64,000 nt of DNA. Source: Amycolatopsis jiangsuensis (GTDB taxonomy: Bacteria > Actinomycetota > Actinomycetes > Mycobacteriales > Pseudonocardiaceae). The position numbers were made by a program, and so were the translations under genes. The notes beneath the pieces were generated by a model. That model ran no database searches. It saw nothing but the letters and a program-made list of their open reading frames with translations, and was not told the DNA's origin. Within the stretch, counting starts at the first letter, position 1; each line of letters starts with the position of its first letter. Shown piece after piece: positions 1-8,597 of the stretch. The stretch lies in the NCBI RefSeq assembly GCF_014204865.1, contig NZ_JACHMG010000001.1, forward strand, positions 4,614,501 through 4,678,500, given 5' to 3'.

Positions 1-2
1 TC

Positions 3-1124
3 TTCGGGATCCGCCTTCCGGTGGTGGCCGGCGCCACGTTCACCGTGGTCAACCCGATGATCCTGATCGCAGCGCAGTACGGCATCACCGCGGTCTACGG
101 CGCGATGATCGCCTCCGGCGTGTTCGGGCTGCTCATCGCGAAACCGTTCGCGGCACTGATCCGGTTCTTCCCGCCGCTGGTGTCCGGCACCCTGCTGCTG
201 GTCATCGGCGTTTCCCTGCTCGGGCCGGGTGCGGCGATGATCGCAGGGCACGACACCGGCGACGCGTCCTACGGCGATCCGGCGAACCTCGGGCTGGCCT
301 TCGGCGTGGTCGCGCTGATGGTGCTGTTCACCCGGCTGCTGCACGGGTTCCTCGGCCAGATCGGGCCGCTGCTCGCCCTTGTGGCGGGCTTGCTGGTGGC
401 CATTCCGCTGGGCCGGGCGCAGTTCTCCGGGGTCGGCGACGCGAGCTGGTTCGGGCTGGCCTCGCCACTGCACTTCGGCGCGCCGACGTTCCCGGTCGCG
501 GCGGTGGTGTCGATGTGCGTGGTGATGCTGGTTTCGTTCACCGAGACCACCGCCGACCTGATCGCGGTCGGCGAGATCACCGGCCGCCCGGCCACCGGTC
601 CCGACCTCGCCCGCGGACTGGCCACCGACGGGTTGTCCGCGATCGCCGGCGGGTTCATGAACTCCTTCCCGGACACGGCGTTCGCGCAGAACGTGGGGCT
701 GGTCCAGATGACCGGCGTGCGCAGCCGGTGGGTGGTCGCGGTGACCGGCGGGCTGCTCGTGGTGATGGGGCTGGTGCCGAAGATCGGCGCCTTCCTGGCC
801 GCGATCCCGGAACCGGTGGTGGGTGGCGTGGCCGTGGTGATGTTCGCGATGGTCGCCGTGGTCGGGGTGCAGAACCTGACGAAGGTGGACTTTTCCGGCA
901 ACCACAACGGCTTCGTGGTCGCGGTCGCGCTCGGCGTCGGGCTGTTGCCCGCGTTCGGGCTCGACCCGTCCGGTAACTCCATCTTCTTCCAGCACTTCCC
1001 GGCGTGGTTGCGCACGGTCTGCGGCAGCCCGATCACGGTGGCGGCAGTACTGGCCTTCGTGCTGAACCTGCTCTTCAACCATCTCGGCCGGCGCCGCGGC
1101 CAGGATCCGCTGCGCGCTCGGTGA
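3..1124 (+). CDS. NCS2 family nucleobase (xanthine/uracil-type) permease, 5'-truncated by window edge
   Basis: The protein is an integral membrane carrier that probably imports purines or pyrimidines with protons (nucleobase-cation-symport-2 family). The frame is open to the window start and already reads FGIRLPVVAG before the first possible GTG at 21, so the true start lies outside. About nine hydrophobic segments remain. The family signature is present as QNVGLVQMTGVRSR (bases about 687-728), matching the NCS2 consensus Q/E/P-N-x-G-x4-T-G-x2-S-R, preceded by the acidic FTETTADL segment. The last 50 bases overlap the convergent TetR gene. The substrate cannot be decided from sequence alone. 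Confidence 0.85.
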   Translation, partial: FGIRLPVVAGATFTVVNPMILIAAQYGITAVYGAMIASGVFGLLIAKPFAALIRFFPPLVSGTLLLVIGVSLLGPGAAMIAGHDTGDASYGDPANLGLAFGVVALMVLFTRLLHGFLGQIGPLLALVAGLLVAIPLGRAQFSGVGDASWFGLASPLHFGAPTFPVAAVVSMCVVMLVSFTETTADLIAVGEITGRPATGPDLARGLATDGLSAIAGGFMNSFPDTAFAQNVGLVQMTGVRSRWVVAVTGGLLVVMGLVPKIGAFLAAIPEPVVGGVAVVMFAMVAVVGVQNLTKVDFSGNHNGFVVAVALGVGLLPAFGLDPSGNSIFFQHFPAWLRTVCGSPITVAAVLAFVLNLLFNHLGRRRGQDPLRAR

Positions 1125-1665
1125 GCAGCCGCTCGGCCAGCCGGGCACCGAGGCCCGTCTCGATCGGCATCCGGAACAGCGCCCGCAGGTACAGCGGCGC
1201 GAGGACGTAGTCCAGCAGATCCTCGACGACGGGGGTGGGCTCGCCGCGTTCGGCGGCCACGGCGAGCATCCGCTCGAGATCCGCGCGGCGGGCCAGGAGG
1301 TGCTCGGCGGGACTGGCATCGGTGCTTCGCGCGGCGACGAGCGCGGGCAGCAGCACCTGCGAGTCGGGCATGGTCAGCGAACGCTCGACCCCGGTTGCCC
1401 ACGCTTCGACGTCACCGCGCAGCGATCCCGTGTCGGGCATCGGCGTGGTGGCCCGCAGCCGGGAGACGGCGGCCTCGAGAAGGAGGTTCGCGCACGTGCC
1501 CCACCGGCGGTAGAGACTGGTCGGGTTCACGCCCGCCCGCTCCGCGATGCGCGGGATCGCTGCTTCGGTTTCCCCGGAGGCGTACAGGTCGATCGCGGCG
1601 TCGTACACCGCTTCGCGCACCCGTGCGCTGCGTCCGCCTGGTCTGGTGCCGCTCACTTCGGCCAT
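1075..1665 (-). CDS. TetR/AcrR family transcriptional regulator
   Basis: This 196-residue protein is a DNA-binding repressor of the TetR type. The N-terminal helix-turn-helix is at about residues 20-65 and includes IAERAGVNPTSLYRRWG, the usual recognition helix pattern. The C-terminal ligand domain is helical and ends in a basic Gly/Arg tail. It is divergent from the PPOX-family gene at 1753, with 87 bases between them that hold matching inverted CTTAA elements, so control of that gene and of itself is likely. Its 3' end overlaps the permease by 50 bases tail to tail. The ligand is unknown. Confidence 0.88.
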   Translation of the reverse strand: MAEVSGTRPGGRSARVREAVYDAAIDLYASGETEAAIPRIAERAGVNPTSLYRRWGTCANLLLEAAVSRLRATTPMPDTGSLRGDVEAWATGVERSLTMPDSQVLLPALVAARSTDASPAEHLLARRADLERMLAVAAERGEPTPVVEDLLDYVLAPLYLRALFRMPIETGLGARLAERLLTERAADPGRGAGRDG

Positions 1666-1689
1666 CTTCGCATCCTAAAGCAGTTTTGG

Positions 1690-1744
1690 TTGCCTTAAAG
1701 CTCGGAGTCTGCGTAGGCTTAAGGCAAATCCCATGGCCTTAAGG
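1690..1744. promoter_or_regulatory. Putative TetR operators between the divergent tetR and PPOX genes
   Basis: TTGCCTTAA (1690-1698) and TTAAGGCAA (1719-1727) form a perfect 9-bp inverted pair 20 bases apart. A third copy, the palindrome CCTTAAGG (1737-1744), overlaps the AAGGAG ribosome-binding site of the gene starting at 1753. This layout suits repression of both divergent genes by the adjacent TetR protein. Binding is inferred, not shown. Confidence 0.55.
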
Positions 1745-1752
1745 AGTCGACG

Positions 1753-2202
1753 ATGGTTCGCAGGATGCCCGTACCGGAACGGGAAGCGCTGCTCGCTGCC
1801 GCGCACGTGAGCGTGCTCACCGTGGCCGCCGAACCTGGCCGCGCCCCGCTGACCACGCCGATCTGGCACAGCTACACCCCCGGCGGCGAAGTCACCGTGC
1901 TCACTTCCCCGCAGCTGCGCAAGACGAAGCTGATCGCGGAGGCCGGCCGGTTCGCACTGTGTGTGCTGGCACCCGGCGGTATGCAGTACGTGACCGTGGA
2001 GGGCTCGGTGACCGGCACTCGCCCGGTCACCGAGGCCGATCGGCTGGCCATGGCGCAGCGCTACCTTCCGGACGAAATCGCGGAGGGCTACCTCCGCCTG
2101 ACCTACGACCAGCAGTCCGGCAACGTCGCGATCACCATGCGTCCGGAACGCTGGAACACCGGCGACTTCAGCGATCTCACCGAGGCGCTCAGCCCGTCGT
2201 GA
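1753..2202 (+). CDS. PPOX-class flavin/F420-dependent oxidoreductase
   Basis: This 149-residue protein has the split-barrel flavin-binding fold of the pyridoxamine 5'-phosphate oxidase superfamily. It starts with a helix (REALLAAAHVSVLTV) followed by strands APLTTPIWHSY and VTVLTSPQLRKTKLI, the pattern seen in actinobacterial F420- or FMN-binding members that reduce enones, quinones or heme products. The start ATG has an AAGGAG site six bases upstream, lying inside a presumed TetR operator. The divergent TetR gene probably controls it. Whether the cofactor is FMN or F420, and the substrate, cannot be told from the sequence. Confidence 0.75.
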   Translation: MVRRMPVPEREALLAAAHVSVLTVAAEPGRAPLTTPIWHSYTPGGEVTVLTSPQLRKTKLIAEAGRFALCVLAPGGMQYVTVEGSVTGTRPVTEADRLAMAQRYLPDEIAEGYLRLTYDQQSGNVAITMRPERWNTGDFSDLTEALSPS

Positions 2203-2231
2203 CGGTGCAGCGCCTCAGCCGCCGGGGCAGC

Positions 2232-2768
2232 TCAGCAGAAGAGAATGCCGAGCAGGCACGGCGGCGGGAGCTGGGGAGCACTCGAGGACGGTGGGTCGTC
2301 CGGCGAAGCAGTGCCGGACGGCCCGGAGGAGGTCGTGCCCGGCGGCGACGAGGTGTCCGGATTCTCCGCGGACGACGTCGCCGGGTGGGACTCGGTCGAG
2401 CTCTGCTCGTCGGAGGGATTCAGCGGATCGATCGCGATGCGGGCCGGCGGGGTGGTGTCCTCGGTGGTCTCCTGGCCGCCGGCCGGCACGGTGCTCTCGC
2501 TGTTCTCGATGGTGGCCGGGTTGGTTTCGTCCACCCCACCCGCACCGCCGGTGCGATTGGGCATCTCGATCACCCGCATCTCGGTGACGCGCACCGCCTC
2601 GTCGTGTGCGGTGGTCCCGAACGAGACGAGCACGGCAGCGGCGCCGCAGCCGACGACCACAGCGAGCATCACGGCGACCATCCGCCAGCGCGACCGGGAC
2701 GGTGGTGGCACCCGCTCGCCCCATCCCTCACGTACCAGCAGGTCGGCGACCGGGACCTCATCGTTCAC
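2232..2768 (-). CDS. Single-pass membrane protein with Ser/Thr/Pro-rich outer region, unknown function
   Basis: The 178-residue product is not assigned to a known family. Residues 1-28 are charged and probably cytoplasmic, residues about 29-50 form one hydrophobic helix, and the rest is a long Ser/Thr/Pro/Asp-rich stretch expected outside the membrane. The last eight residues, CLLGILFC, are hydrophobic with two cysteines, unlike the preceding linker. The start ATG at 2768 faces the rhomboid-like gene on the other strand. The N-terminal layout resembles that of membrane-anchored anti-sigma-like proteins in this group, but no zinc motif is seen. Confidence 0.6.
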   Translation of the reverse strand: MNDEVPVADLLVREGWGERVPPPSRSRWRMVAVMLAVVVGCGAAAVLVSFGTTAHDEAVRVTEMRVIEMPNRTGGAGGVDETNPATIENSESTVPAGGQETTEDTTPPARIAIDPLNPSDEQSSTESHPATSSAENPDTSSPPGTTSSGPSGTASPDDPPSSSAPQLPPPCLLGILFC

Positions 2769-2939
2769 CAGCGGGGACCTTTCACGAGGAGTGGTCCCTT
2801 CTTACCGGATCTGACCACCGAATGGGTGAGAAAAACCACCAAAGCCTACTGAGTGTGCATCACCCTACCGGGCGGCTGTCACAGCGTTTTCACAGCTTGG
2901 CCTAGTCAGAATCCCAGCATGCCCGGTCATCCTGGAGCC

Positions 2940-3755
2940 ATGTCGTTGCATCCACCGGCCCCTGCCGTCTCCTGGGTGCAGCGCGTCGTCCCCCGAAAGT
3001 GGGCCGCCGGCTGGGTCCAGTTTCGGTACGTCCTGCAGGGCCTGCTGGGCACGGTCCGCGCGTCCGGCTCGCTGGTGTGCCCGGACGGCGCCTCGCTCGG
3101 GCGGACCGGCCGCGCGTGGCTGCGTTACCTGCCCTCCGCCCGGACCACGCCCTTCACCTTCAGCTACCTCCTCCTGCTGCTGGGCACCACGCTCGTGCTG
3201 AGGTTCGCCGATCCGGTGCTCACCGCGAAGCTGCTGCAGCTGTCCAGCACCGACGCGCACAATCTGTCGCACCGTCCGCTCACTTCGCTGGTCAGCAGTG
3301 CGATCTGGATCGAGGACGGCGGCTGGATCGTCTACGCGGCGATCTTCGCCCTGGCCATCGCGCCGCTCGAACGGCGGTTCGGTCCTACGCGTACGGCGCT
3401 CGTCTTCTTCAGTGGCCACGTCCTCGCCACCCTCGCCACCGAACTGCCGGTGATGGCGCTGATCCATTCGGAGATCCTGCCCACGTCCGCGGGCCGCTGG
3501 CTGGACATCGGCGTCAGCTACGGCTTCCTCACCACCGCGGGCGCGCTCGCGTACCTGGCGCGCGGACGGGCACGGGTCCTCGTCCTGGTCACGCTGGAGT
3601 TGTTCGTGGTCGGGGTGTACGTCGCGGACACTCCGGGCAGCCTCGATTCGGTGGTCACCGCTCTCGGGCACGCCTTCGCCGTGCACTTCGGCCTGCTGTT
3701 CTGGGGACCACGGCTGCGGATACCGGCCCGGCCCGGGGTGCCGGTCGACAGCTGA
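2940..3755 (+). CDS. Rhomboid-like integral membrane protein
   Basis: This 271-residue protein has about six membrane segments. It carries rhomboid-like landmarks: an RFGPTRTALVFFSGHVLA segment, GVSYG with Ser193 where active rhomboids have GxSG, and a late helix ALGHAFAVHFG with His244 and His249 where the catalytic His would lie. Rhomboids are intramembrane serine proteases, but the GxSG glycine is replaced by Tyr, so activity is uncertain. The start is unclear: in-frame ATGs lie at 2919 and 2940 and the frame opens at 2853; 2940 begins the part that looks conserved. Confidence 0.6.
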   Translation: MSLHPPAPAVSWVQRVVPRKWAAGWVQFRYVLQGLLGTVRASGSLVCPDGASLGRTGRAWLRYLPSARTTPFTFSYLLLLLGTTLVLRFADPVLTAKLLQLSSTDAHNLSHRPLTSLVSSAIWIEDGGWIVYAAIFALAIAPLERRFGPTRTALVFFSGHVLATLATELPVMALIHSEILPTSAGRWLDIGVSYGFLTTAGALAYLARGRARVLVLVTLELFVVGVYVADTPGSLDSVVTALGHAFAVHFGLLFWGPRLRIPARPGVPVDS

Positions 3756-3903
3756 TGCCCGAGCGTGTGCACGCCCGACGCGGCTGGATGAACGCCCTGG
3801 TCCGGACGAGTGGCCCCAGGAAGCTGCGCGCACACGTATACACGGGCTTCACTCGGTGGTGTAATCGACGGGCCATCTGCCGACACAGGGGGTCCGGAAG
3901 CAC

Positions 3904-6624
3904 ATGGAGGCTGACGCCCTAGCCGGCGAACCGGCGGAGGACGCCGGCTCCGCCGCATGGCTCGCCGGCCTGCATCCGGCCGACGGCGAGGGCGTCGTCT
4001 TCGCCCTGCATACCGGCGCCGGCCCGGCCACGCTCACCTGGCTGCCCGGTCTGGATGCCGTGCTCGGCCGTCCCGGCGCGAGCGGCAACGAACTGTGCGG
4101 ACGGCTCACCGAACTGCTCGGACCACTCACCGTGCACCTCCCGCGCACCCGGCCGGGCCGGGACTTCGCGCTGGAACAGCCCTACGACGCCGGTGACGGC
4201 GCACGCAGGCGGATCCGGCTGCGTGCCCGCACGGTCGGCGACCACGGCCGTGCGACCGGCTTGCTGGGCGTCGTCTCCGCGGTGTCCGAGGACCTGCCGG
4301 GGCACTCCGAACTCACCGAACTGGCCGACCGCTACCGCGTCCTGGTGGAACTGAGCCCGGACGCGATCTGCGTGCACGAGGGCGGGGTGATCACCTACGC
4401 CAACCGCGCCGCGCTCGACCTGTTCGCCGCGCGGTCACCAGCGGACGTCGTCAGCCACCCGTTCGCCGAGTTCGTGGCGGCGGAATCGGCGGGCCTGCTG
4501 GTGGACGACATCGGTCCGGCGCCGGTCGAGGCCGTGCTCAAGCGGGCCGACGGCAGCAAGTTCACCGCCGAGACGGTGTCCGTGCGCACCACCGGCAAGG
4601 ACACGCCGTCGTTCCAGGTGGTGATCCGTGACGTCACCACGAAACTGGCCGCGGCGGCCGCTGTGCGCACTCAGGCGGCGCTGGTGACGCACGTCAGCGA
4701 CGCCATCGTCACGGTCACCGCCGAGCACATCGTGACGAGCTGGAATCCCGCCGCGGAAAGCGTGTACGGCTGGCCGGAATCCGAGGCGCTCGGCCGGCGG
4801 ATCCGCGAGGTGCTGGGGGTGGACCTGGACCCGGAGGCGATCCAGCGGGCCGGGGGCGTCGTCGCGCAGACCCACCACCGGCGGGACGGAGCGCTGCTGT
4901 CCGTACGGGTCTCCACGACCGGGACCGGCGACGGATACGTGCTCGTCTGCACCGACGACACCGCGCGGCGGCGGGCCGAGCTGCACTACCGCACGGTGGT
5001 CGCGGCGCTCGACGAGGGCGTGCTGGTGATGGGACCGACCGGCTCGATCGAGTCGGCGAACCCGGCCGCCAGCCGCATCCTCGGCGTACCGGCGGCGGAC
5101 CTGATCGGCGCGGCGTGCTCGACGCTGGTGCTGTTCGAGGAATCCGGCAGGCGGATCCCGCCGGACGAACTGCCGTCCGTGCGCACCCGGCGGACCGGCG
5201 TGCCCCAGAACGGCCTGGTGGTCCGGCTGCGCCGCCCGGACGGCCGCGACGTGTGGGTGACGCTCACGTCGCGGCTGCTGGATCCCGACGATCCGCGGAA
5301 CGTCTCCGTGGTCACCTCCTTCACCGACATCACCGAGCGGCGCGCGATCAGCGCCCGTCTCGCCCACGACGCGACCCACGATCCGTTGACCCGCCTGGCG
5401 AACCGGACGCTGGTGCTGGACCGGCTCGAACGGCGCACCCGCGGCGGCGCTGTGACCGTGGTGTTCCTGGACCTGGACAAGTTCAAGCTGATCAACGACT
5501 CGCTGGGCCACCCGGTCGGCGACCAGGTGCTGCGTATCGCGGGAGAACGGCTGCGCCGGGTCACCGGCCCCGGCGACGTGGTCGGCCGCCTCGGCGGGGA
5601 CGAGTTCGTGGTGGTCACCACCGGGGCCACCGAAGCCGAGCAGGCGCGCGTGTTCGCCGCGCACCTGCGTTCGGCCCTGGCCGAACCGGTGAACGTGCAC
5701 GGCAGGGCGCTGCACCTGGACGCGAGCATGGGCATCGTGCTGGTCGCCGACGCCGACCCACGCAGCGCCGAGGACGTGCTGCGCGACGCGGATGTCGCGA
5801 TGTACCAAGCGAAGTCCCGCGGCCGGGGCCGGTTCGAGTTCTTCGACGTCGCACTGCGCACCCGGATGCAACGCCGGCTGCGGATGGAACAGGACCTGCG
5901 CGACGCCGTCCACAGTGGACAGTTGTGGCCGGCGTACCAGCCGGTGGTGGACCTGCACACCGGTGACATGGTCGCGGTGGAGGCTTTGCTGCGCTGGACG
6001 CACCCGAAACACGGCCCGATCTCGCCGGCGGAGTTCATCCCGCTCGCCGAGGAAAGCGAACTGATCAACGTACTGGGCAAGTTCGTCCTGAATGACACGA
6101 CCAGGGAACTGGCCGCCCTGCGCAGTGCACGAGGACTGGACCTGAGCCTGAAGGTGAACCTTTCGGTGCGGCAGCTGGACGACCCGCACCTCGTTCCGGC
6201 GGTACGGGACGCGCTGGCGACCACCGGTCTGCCGGCGAACGCCCTGACGCTGGAGGTGACCGAAAGCGCCCTGATGCGCGACACGTCGGCCGCCGCGGAA
6301 GTGCTGACCGCCCTGCGGTCCCTCGGCGTCCTGCTGGCGATCGACGATTTCGGCACCGGATACTCGTCACTGGCCCAGCTCCGCACCCTGACCCTGGATA
6401 CCCTGAAGATCGACCGCTCGTTCATCACCGGAATAGCCGATTCCCACGACGCGGCCGCGATCGTGGCGAGCATCATCGCCATGGCCCACGCGGTGGGCCT
6501 GACGGTGGTGGCCGAGGGCGTGGAAACGGAGAAGGAACTGATCCTCCTCCGGGAGCTCGAATGCGACCAAGCCCAGGGCTACCACCTCGGACGACCTTCG
6601 GCGGCCGCGGAACTGTTCCGGTAG
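3904..6624 (+). CDS. PAS-PAS-PAS-GGDEF-EAL cyclic-di-GMP turnover protein
   Basis: The 906-residue soluble protein makes and/or breaks the second messenger c-di-GMP. After a poorly conserved N-terminus come three PAS-type sensor domains (about residues 138-250, 258-360 and 360-480), then a GGDEF cyclase domain with an intact GGDEF motif at residues 564-568, then an EAL phosphodiesterase domain with EAL at 693-695 and DDFGTGYSS from Asp814. Both catalytic motifs are intact. The inhibitory RxxD site upstream of GGDEF reads GPGD, so the Arg needed for product inhibition is missing. No membrane helices are seen, so the signal is probably cytoplasmic. Confidence 0.93.
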   Translation: MEADALAGEPAEDAGSAAWLAGLHPADGEGVVFALHTGAGPATLTWLPGLDAVLGRPGASGNELCGRLTELLGPLTVHLPRTRPGRDFALEQPYDAGDGARRRIRLRARTVGDHGRATGLLGVVSAVSEDLPGHSELTELADRYRVLVELSPDAICVHEGGVITYANRAALDLFAARSPADVVSHPFAEFVAAESAGLLVDDIGPAPVEAVLKRADGSKFTAETVSVRTTGKDTPSFQVVIRDVTTKLAAAAAVRTQAALVTHVSDAIVTVTAEHIVTSWNPAAESVYGWPESEALGRRIREVLGVDLDPEAIQRAGGVVAQTHHRRDGALLSVRVSTTGTGDGYVLVCTDDTARRRAELHYRTVVAALDEGVLVMGPTGSIESANPAASRILGVPAADLIGAACSTLVLFEESGRRIPPDELPSVRTRRTGVPQNGLVVRLRRPDGRDVWVTLTSRLLDPDDPRNVSVVTSFTDITERRAISARLAHDATHDPLTRLANRTLVLDRLERRTRGGAVTVVFLDLDKFKLINDSLGHPVGDQVLRIAGERLRRVTGPGDVVGRLGGDEFVVVTTGATEAEQARVFAAHLRSALAEPVNVHGRALHLDASMGIVLVADADPRSAEDVLRDADVAMYQAKSRGRGRFEFFDVALRTRMQRRLRMEQDLRDAVHSGQLWPAYQPVVDLHTGDMVAVEALLRWTHPKHGPISPAEFIPLAEESELINVLGKFVLNDTTRELAALRSARGLDLSLKVNLSVRQLDDPHLVPAVRDALATTGLPANALTLEVTESALMRDTSAAAEVLTALRSLGVLLAIDDFGTGYSSLAQLRTLTLDTLKIDRSFITGIADSHDAAAIVASIIAMAHAVGLTVVAEGVETEKELILLRELECDQAQGYHLGRPSAAAELFR

Positions 6625-7003
6625 ACGCGGTGAACGGCCCGGCGGGCTCAGTACCCGCACGAAGGCGTACGGCGGGCTCGACTTCCTGGAACTGATTCCC
6701 GGAACGACTCCGTTCCGCGGTTCGCTGCTCGATTCCGGCATTTTTCAGGCACCGCGAGCCCGCGATTCCGCCACATGGATGACCTGAGCTCACCTTGCCC
6801 TGCCAGGCTGGGAAACCTGCCCGAGAAGCCCTGTCCACAGGACAGAAACCTGGCAGTACGCCAGAACGCGTTGACGTCGCCACCAAGGGTAATTAACATC
6901 GGATCGCTCGGTTGTGCACCATTATCACGTTCCTCCCTTGCCCGTGGCGGAAACCGTCGACGTCGGCTCCGCTGCGCCCGGAAAACGCTTCCAAGGACTC
7001 GGC
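6625..7003. other. Gene-free stretch upstream of the GH76 gene
   Basis: These 379 bases hold no convincing gene. A compact set of inverted repeats lies at 6800-6856 and an AT-richer patch with TAATTAA lies near 6890, which could belong to the promoter of the downstream glycosidase genes. The in-frame ATG at 6914 lacks a ribosome-binding site and precedes the real signal peptide, so it is taken as leader. Confidence 0.5.
6800..6856 (+). promoter_or_regulatory. Possible structured leader element upstream of GH76 gene
   Basis: CTGCCAGG (6800-6807) pairs perfectly with CCTGGCAG (6849-6856). Inside this 8-bp helix lies a perfect hairpin CTGTCC-ACA-GGACAG (6831-6845) and a weaker GGCTGGG/CCC..AGCC pairing, giving a small multi-branch fold about 150 bases before the start codon at 7004. 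It does not match a riboswitch class known to me; it could also be protein-binding DNA. Confidence 0.35.
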
Positions 7004-8572
7004 ATGCGAGCATTCCCCCGAACGGTATCCACATCGGTGATGCTGACCGTCGCGCTGGCGGTCGCCACACTTGCGGCGGCGGGTCCGGCCACCGCCTCCA
7101 CCTCGGCCGGGCCGCTTGGCGATCCGGGCACCGGTGCCACCGGCGTGGACATCCCCGCGACGGCCACCCCGGCGCCCACCGCCACGCCGTCCGCAGGCAA
7201 GGAGAAAGCCGCGGACATCTGCAACAAGTACTGCGACGCACGAGATCCCGGCGAGGCCTCGGACGCGCGGCTCGTGGCCACCGCCGACGCGGCGGACGGA
7301 CGGCAGCTGGAGCTGCGGATGGCTGACGGCGACGACATGGGGTGGGCCACGATCACCCACGGCGGAGCCGGCGACGAGGTCTGGCTGGACCGGTCCTTCG
7401 ACGGTGGCCGGACCTGGTCCTCGGGCAGCAAGCTCGGTGACACCGTCGCCCCGTCCGGTCAGCAGGACTGGCGAACGCTGATGTACAACGTCGACGACTG
7501 GAACAACGCCGGCTACGGACTGTTGCGCGCCTGCGGCCTGCCCCAGGGCGCGTCCTCGGTCAGCTGCACCGGCTGGGCCCGCAGCACGTGGAACGCCGGT
7601 ACCCGCAGCACGGCCGCGGCGACCGCGCTGATGGAGTACTACAACGGCGGGACCGGCCTGTTCGACACCACCGGCTGGTGGAATTCCGCGAACGCGCTCA
7701 CCGCGCTCATCGACAACGTGCGAGTCAGCGGAATGGACAGCTACCGCTACGCCATCGACCAGACCTACCGGCTGAATCTCCAGGCACAGCGCGGAGACTT
7801 CACCAACGACTACCTCGACGACACCGGCTGGTGGGGCCTGGCCTGGATCGACGCCTACGACCTCACCGGTGACAGCAAGTACCTCGACACCGCCAGGATC
7901 GATGCCGACTACCTGCATTCCTACTGGGATTCCACCTGCGGCGGCGGGATCTGGTGGAGCGTCGAGAAGACCTACAAGAACGCCATCGCGAACTCGCTCT
8001 ACATCGAGCTCAACGCCGCACTGCACAACCGGATCGACGGCGACACCGGCTATCTGGAGCGGGCTCGGGACGGCTGGTCCTGGTTCACCGACAGCGGCAT
8101 GATCAACGACTCGAACCTCGTCAACGACGGTATCGACCTCGACACCTGCACCAACAACGGTGGGCAGGTCTACACCTACAACCAGGGCGTGCCGCTGGCC
8201 GCGCTGGCCGAACTCCATCGCGCGACCGGGGACGACGCGCTGCTCACCACAGCCCGCACGCTGGCCGACGCGTCCACCACGAGCACGTCCCTCAACAGCG
8301 ACGGAATCCTGCACGACCCCGGCGACAGCCCCGGCGGCGGTGGCAACGACGGCCCGTCGTTCAAGGGCGTCTACGCCCGCGACCTCGGCGCGCTCAACGC
8401 CGCGCTGTCGGATCATCCCTACACCGAGTATCTGCAGCGGCAAGCTGATTCCGCCTACGCGAACGACCGCAACACCGCCGACCAGTACGGCCTGCTGTGG
8501 GCGGGCCCGTTCGACCAGTCCGATGCCGCCCGCCAGCAGTCCGCGCTCGACCTCATGAACGCGACGAACTGA
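7004..8572 (+). CDS. Secreted GH76 family glycosidase (alpha-1,6-mannanase-like)
   Basis: This exported enzyme is expected to cut alpha-1,6-mannose chains such as fungal or actinobacterial mannan. The start at 7004 is chosen because AAGGA lies seven bases upstream and it begins directly at the signal peptide (MRAFPRTVSTSVMLTVALAV). A short Thr/Pro linker follows. The catalytic half shows repeated (alpha/alpha)6 barrel segments and the GH76 Asp pair in YLDDTGWWGLAW (Asp272, Asp273). The region before the GH76 domain (about residues 65-160, with WLDRSFDGGRTWSSG) looks like an extra beta-rich module. It is followed after 25 bases by the GH54 gene, probably in one transcript. Confidence 0.85.
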   Translation: MRAFPRTVSTSVMLTVALAVATLAAAGPATASTSAGPLGDPGTGATGVDIPATATPAPTATPSAGKEKAADICNKYCDARDPGEASDARLVATADAADGRQLELRMADGDDMGWATITHGGAGDEVWLDRSFDGGRTWSSGSKLGDTVAPSGQQDWRTLMYNVDDWNNAGYGLLRACGLPQGASSVSCTGWARSTWNAGTRSTAAATALMEYYNGGTGLFDTTGWWNSANALTALIDNVRVSGMDSYRYAIDQTYRLNLQAQRGDFTNDYLDDTGWWGLAWIDAYDLTGDSKYLDTARIDADYLHSYWDSTCGGGIWWSVEKTYKNAIANSLYIELNAALHNRIDGDTGYLERARDGWSWFTDSGMINDSNLVNDGIDLDTCTNNGGQVYTYNQGVPLAALAELHRATGDDALLTTARTLADASTTSTSLNSDGILHDPGDSPGGGGNDGPSFKGVYARDLGALNAALSDHPYTEYLQRQADSAYANDRNTADQYGLLWAGPFDQSDAARQQSALDLMNATN

Positions 8573-8597
8573 CCCGGCCACGAGAAGGGAAACCGAC

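Noticed and set aside
6800..6856. c-di-GMP or c-di-AMP riboswitch upstream of the glycosidase genes
   Set aside because: The conserved bases of the GEMM or ydaO classes are not present; only generic helices are seen.
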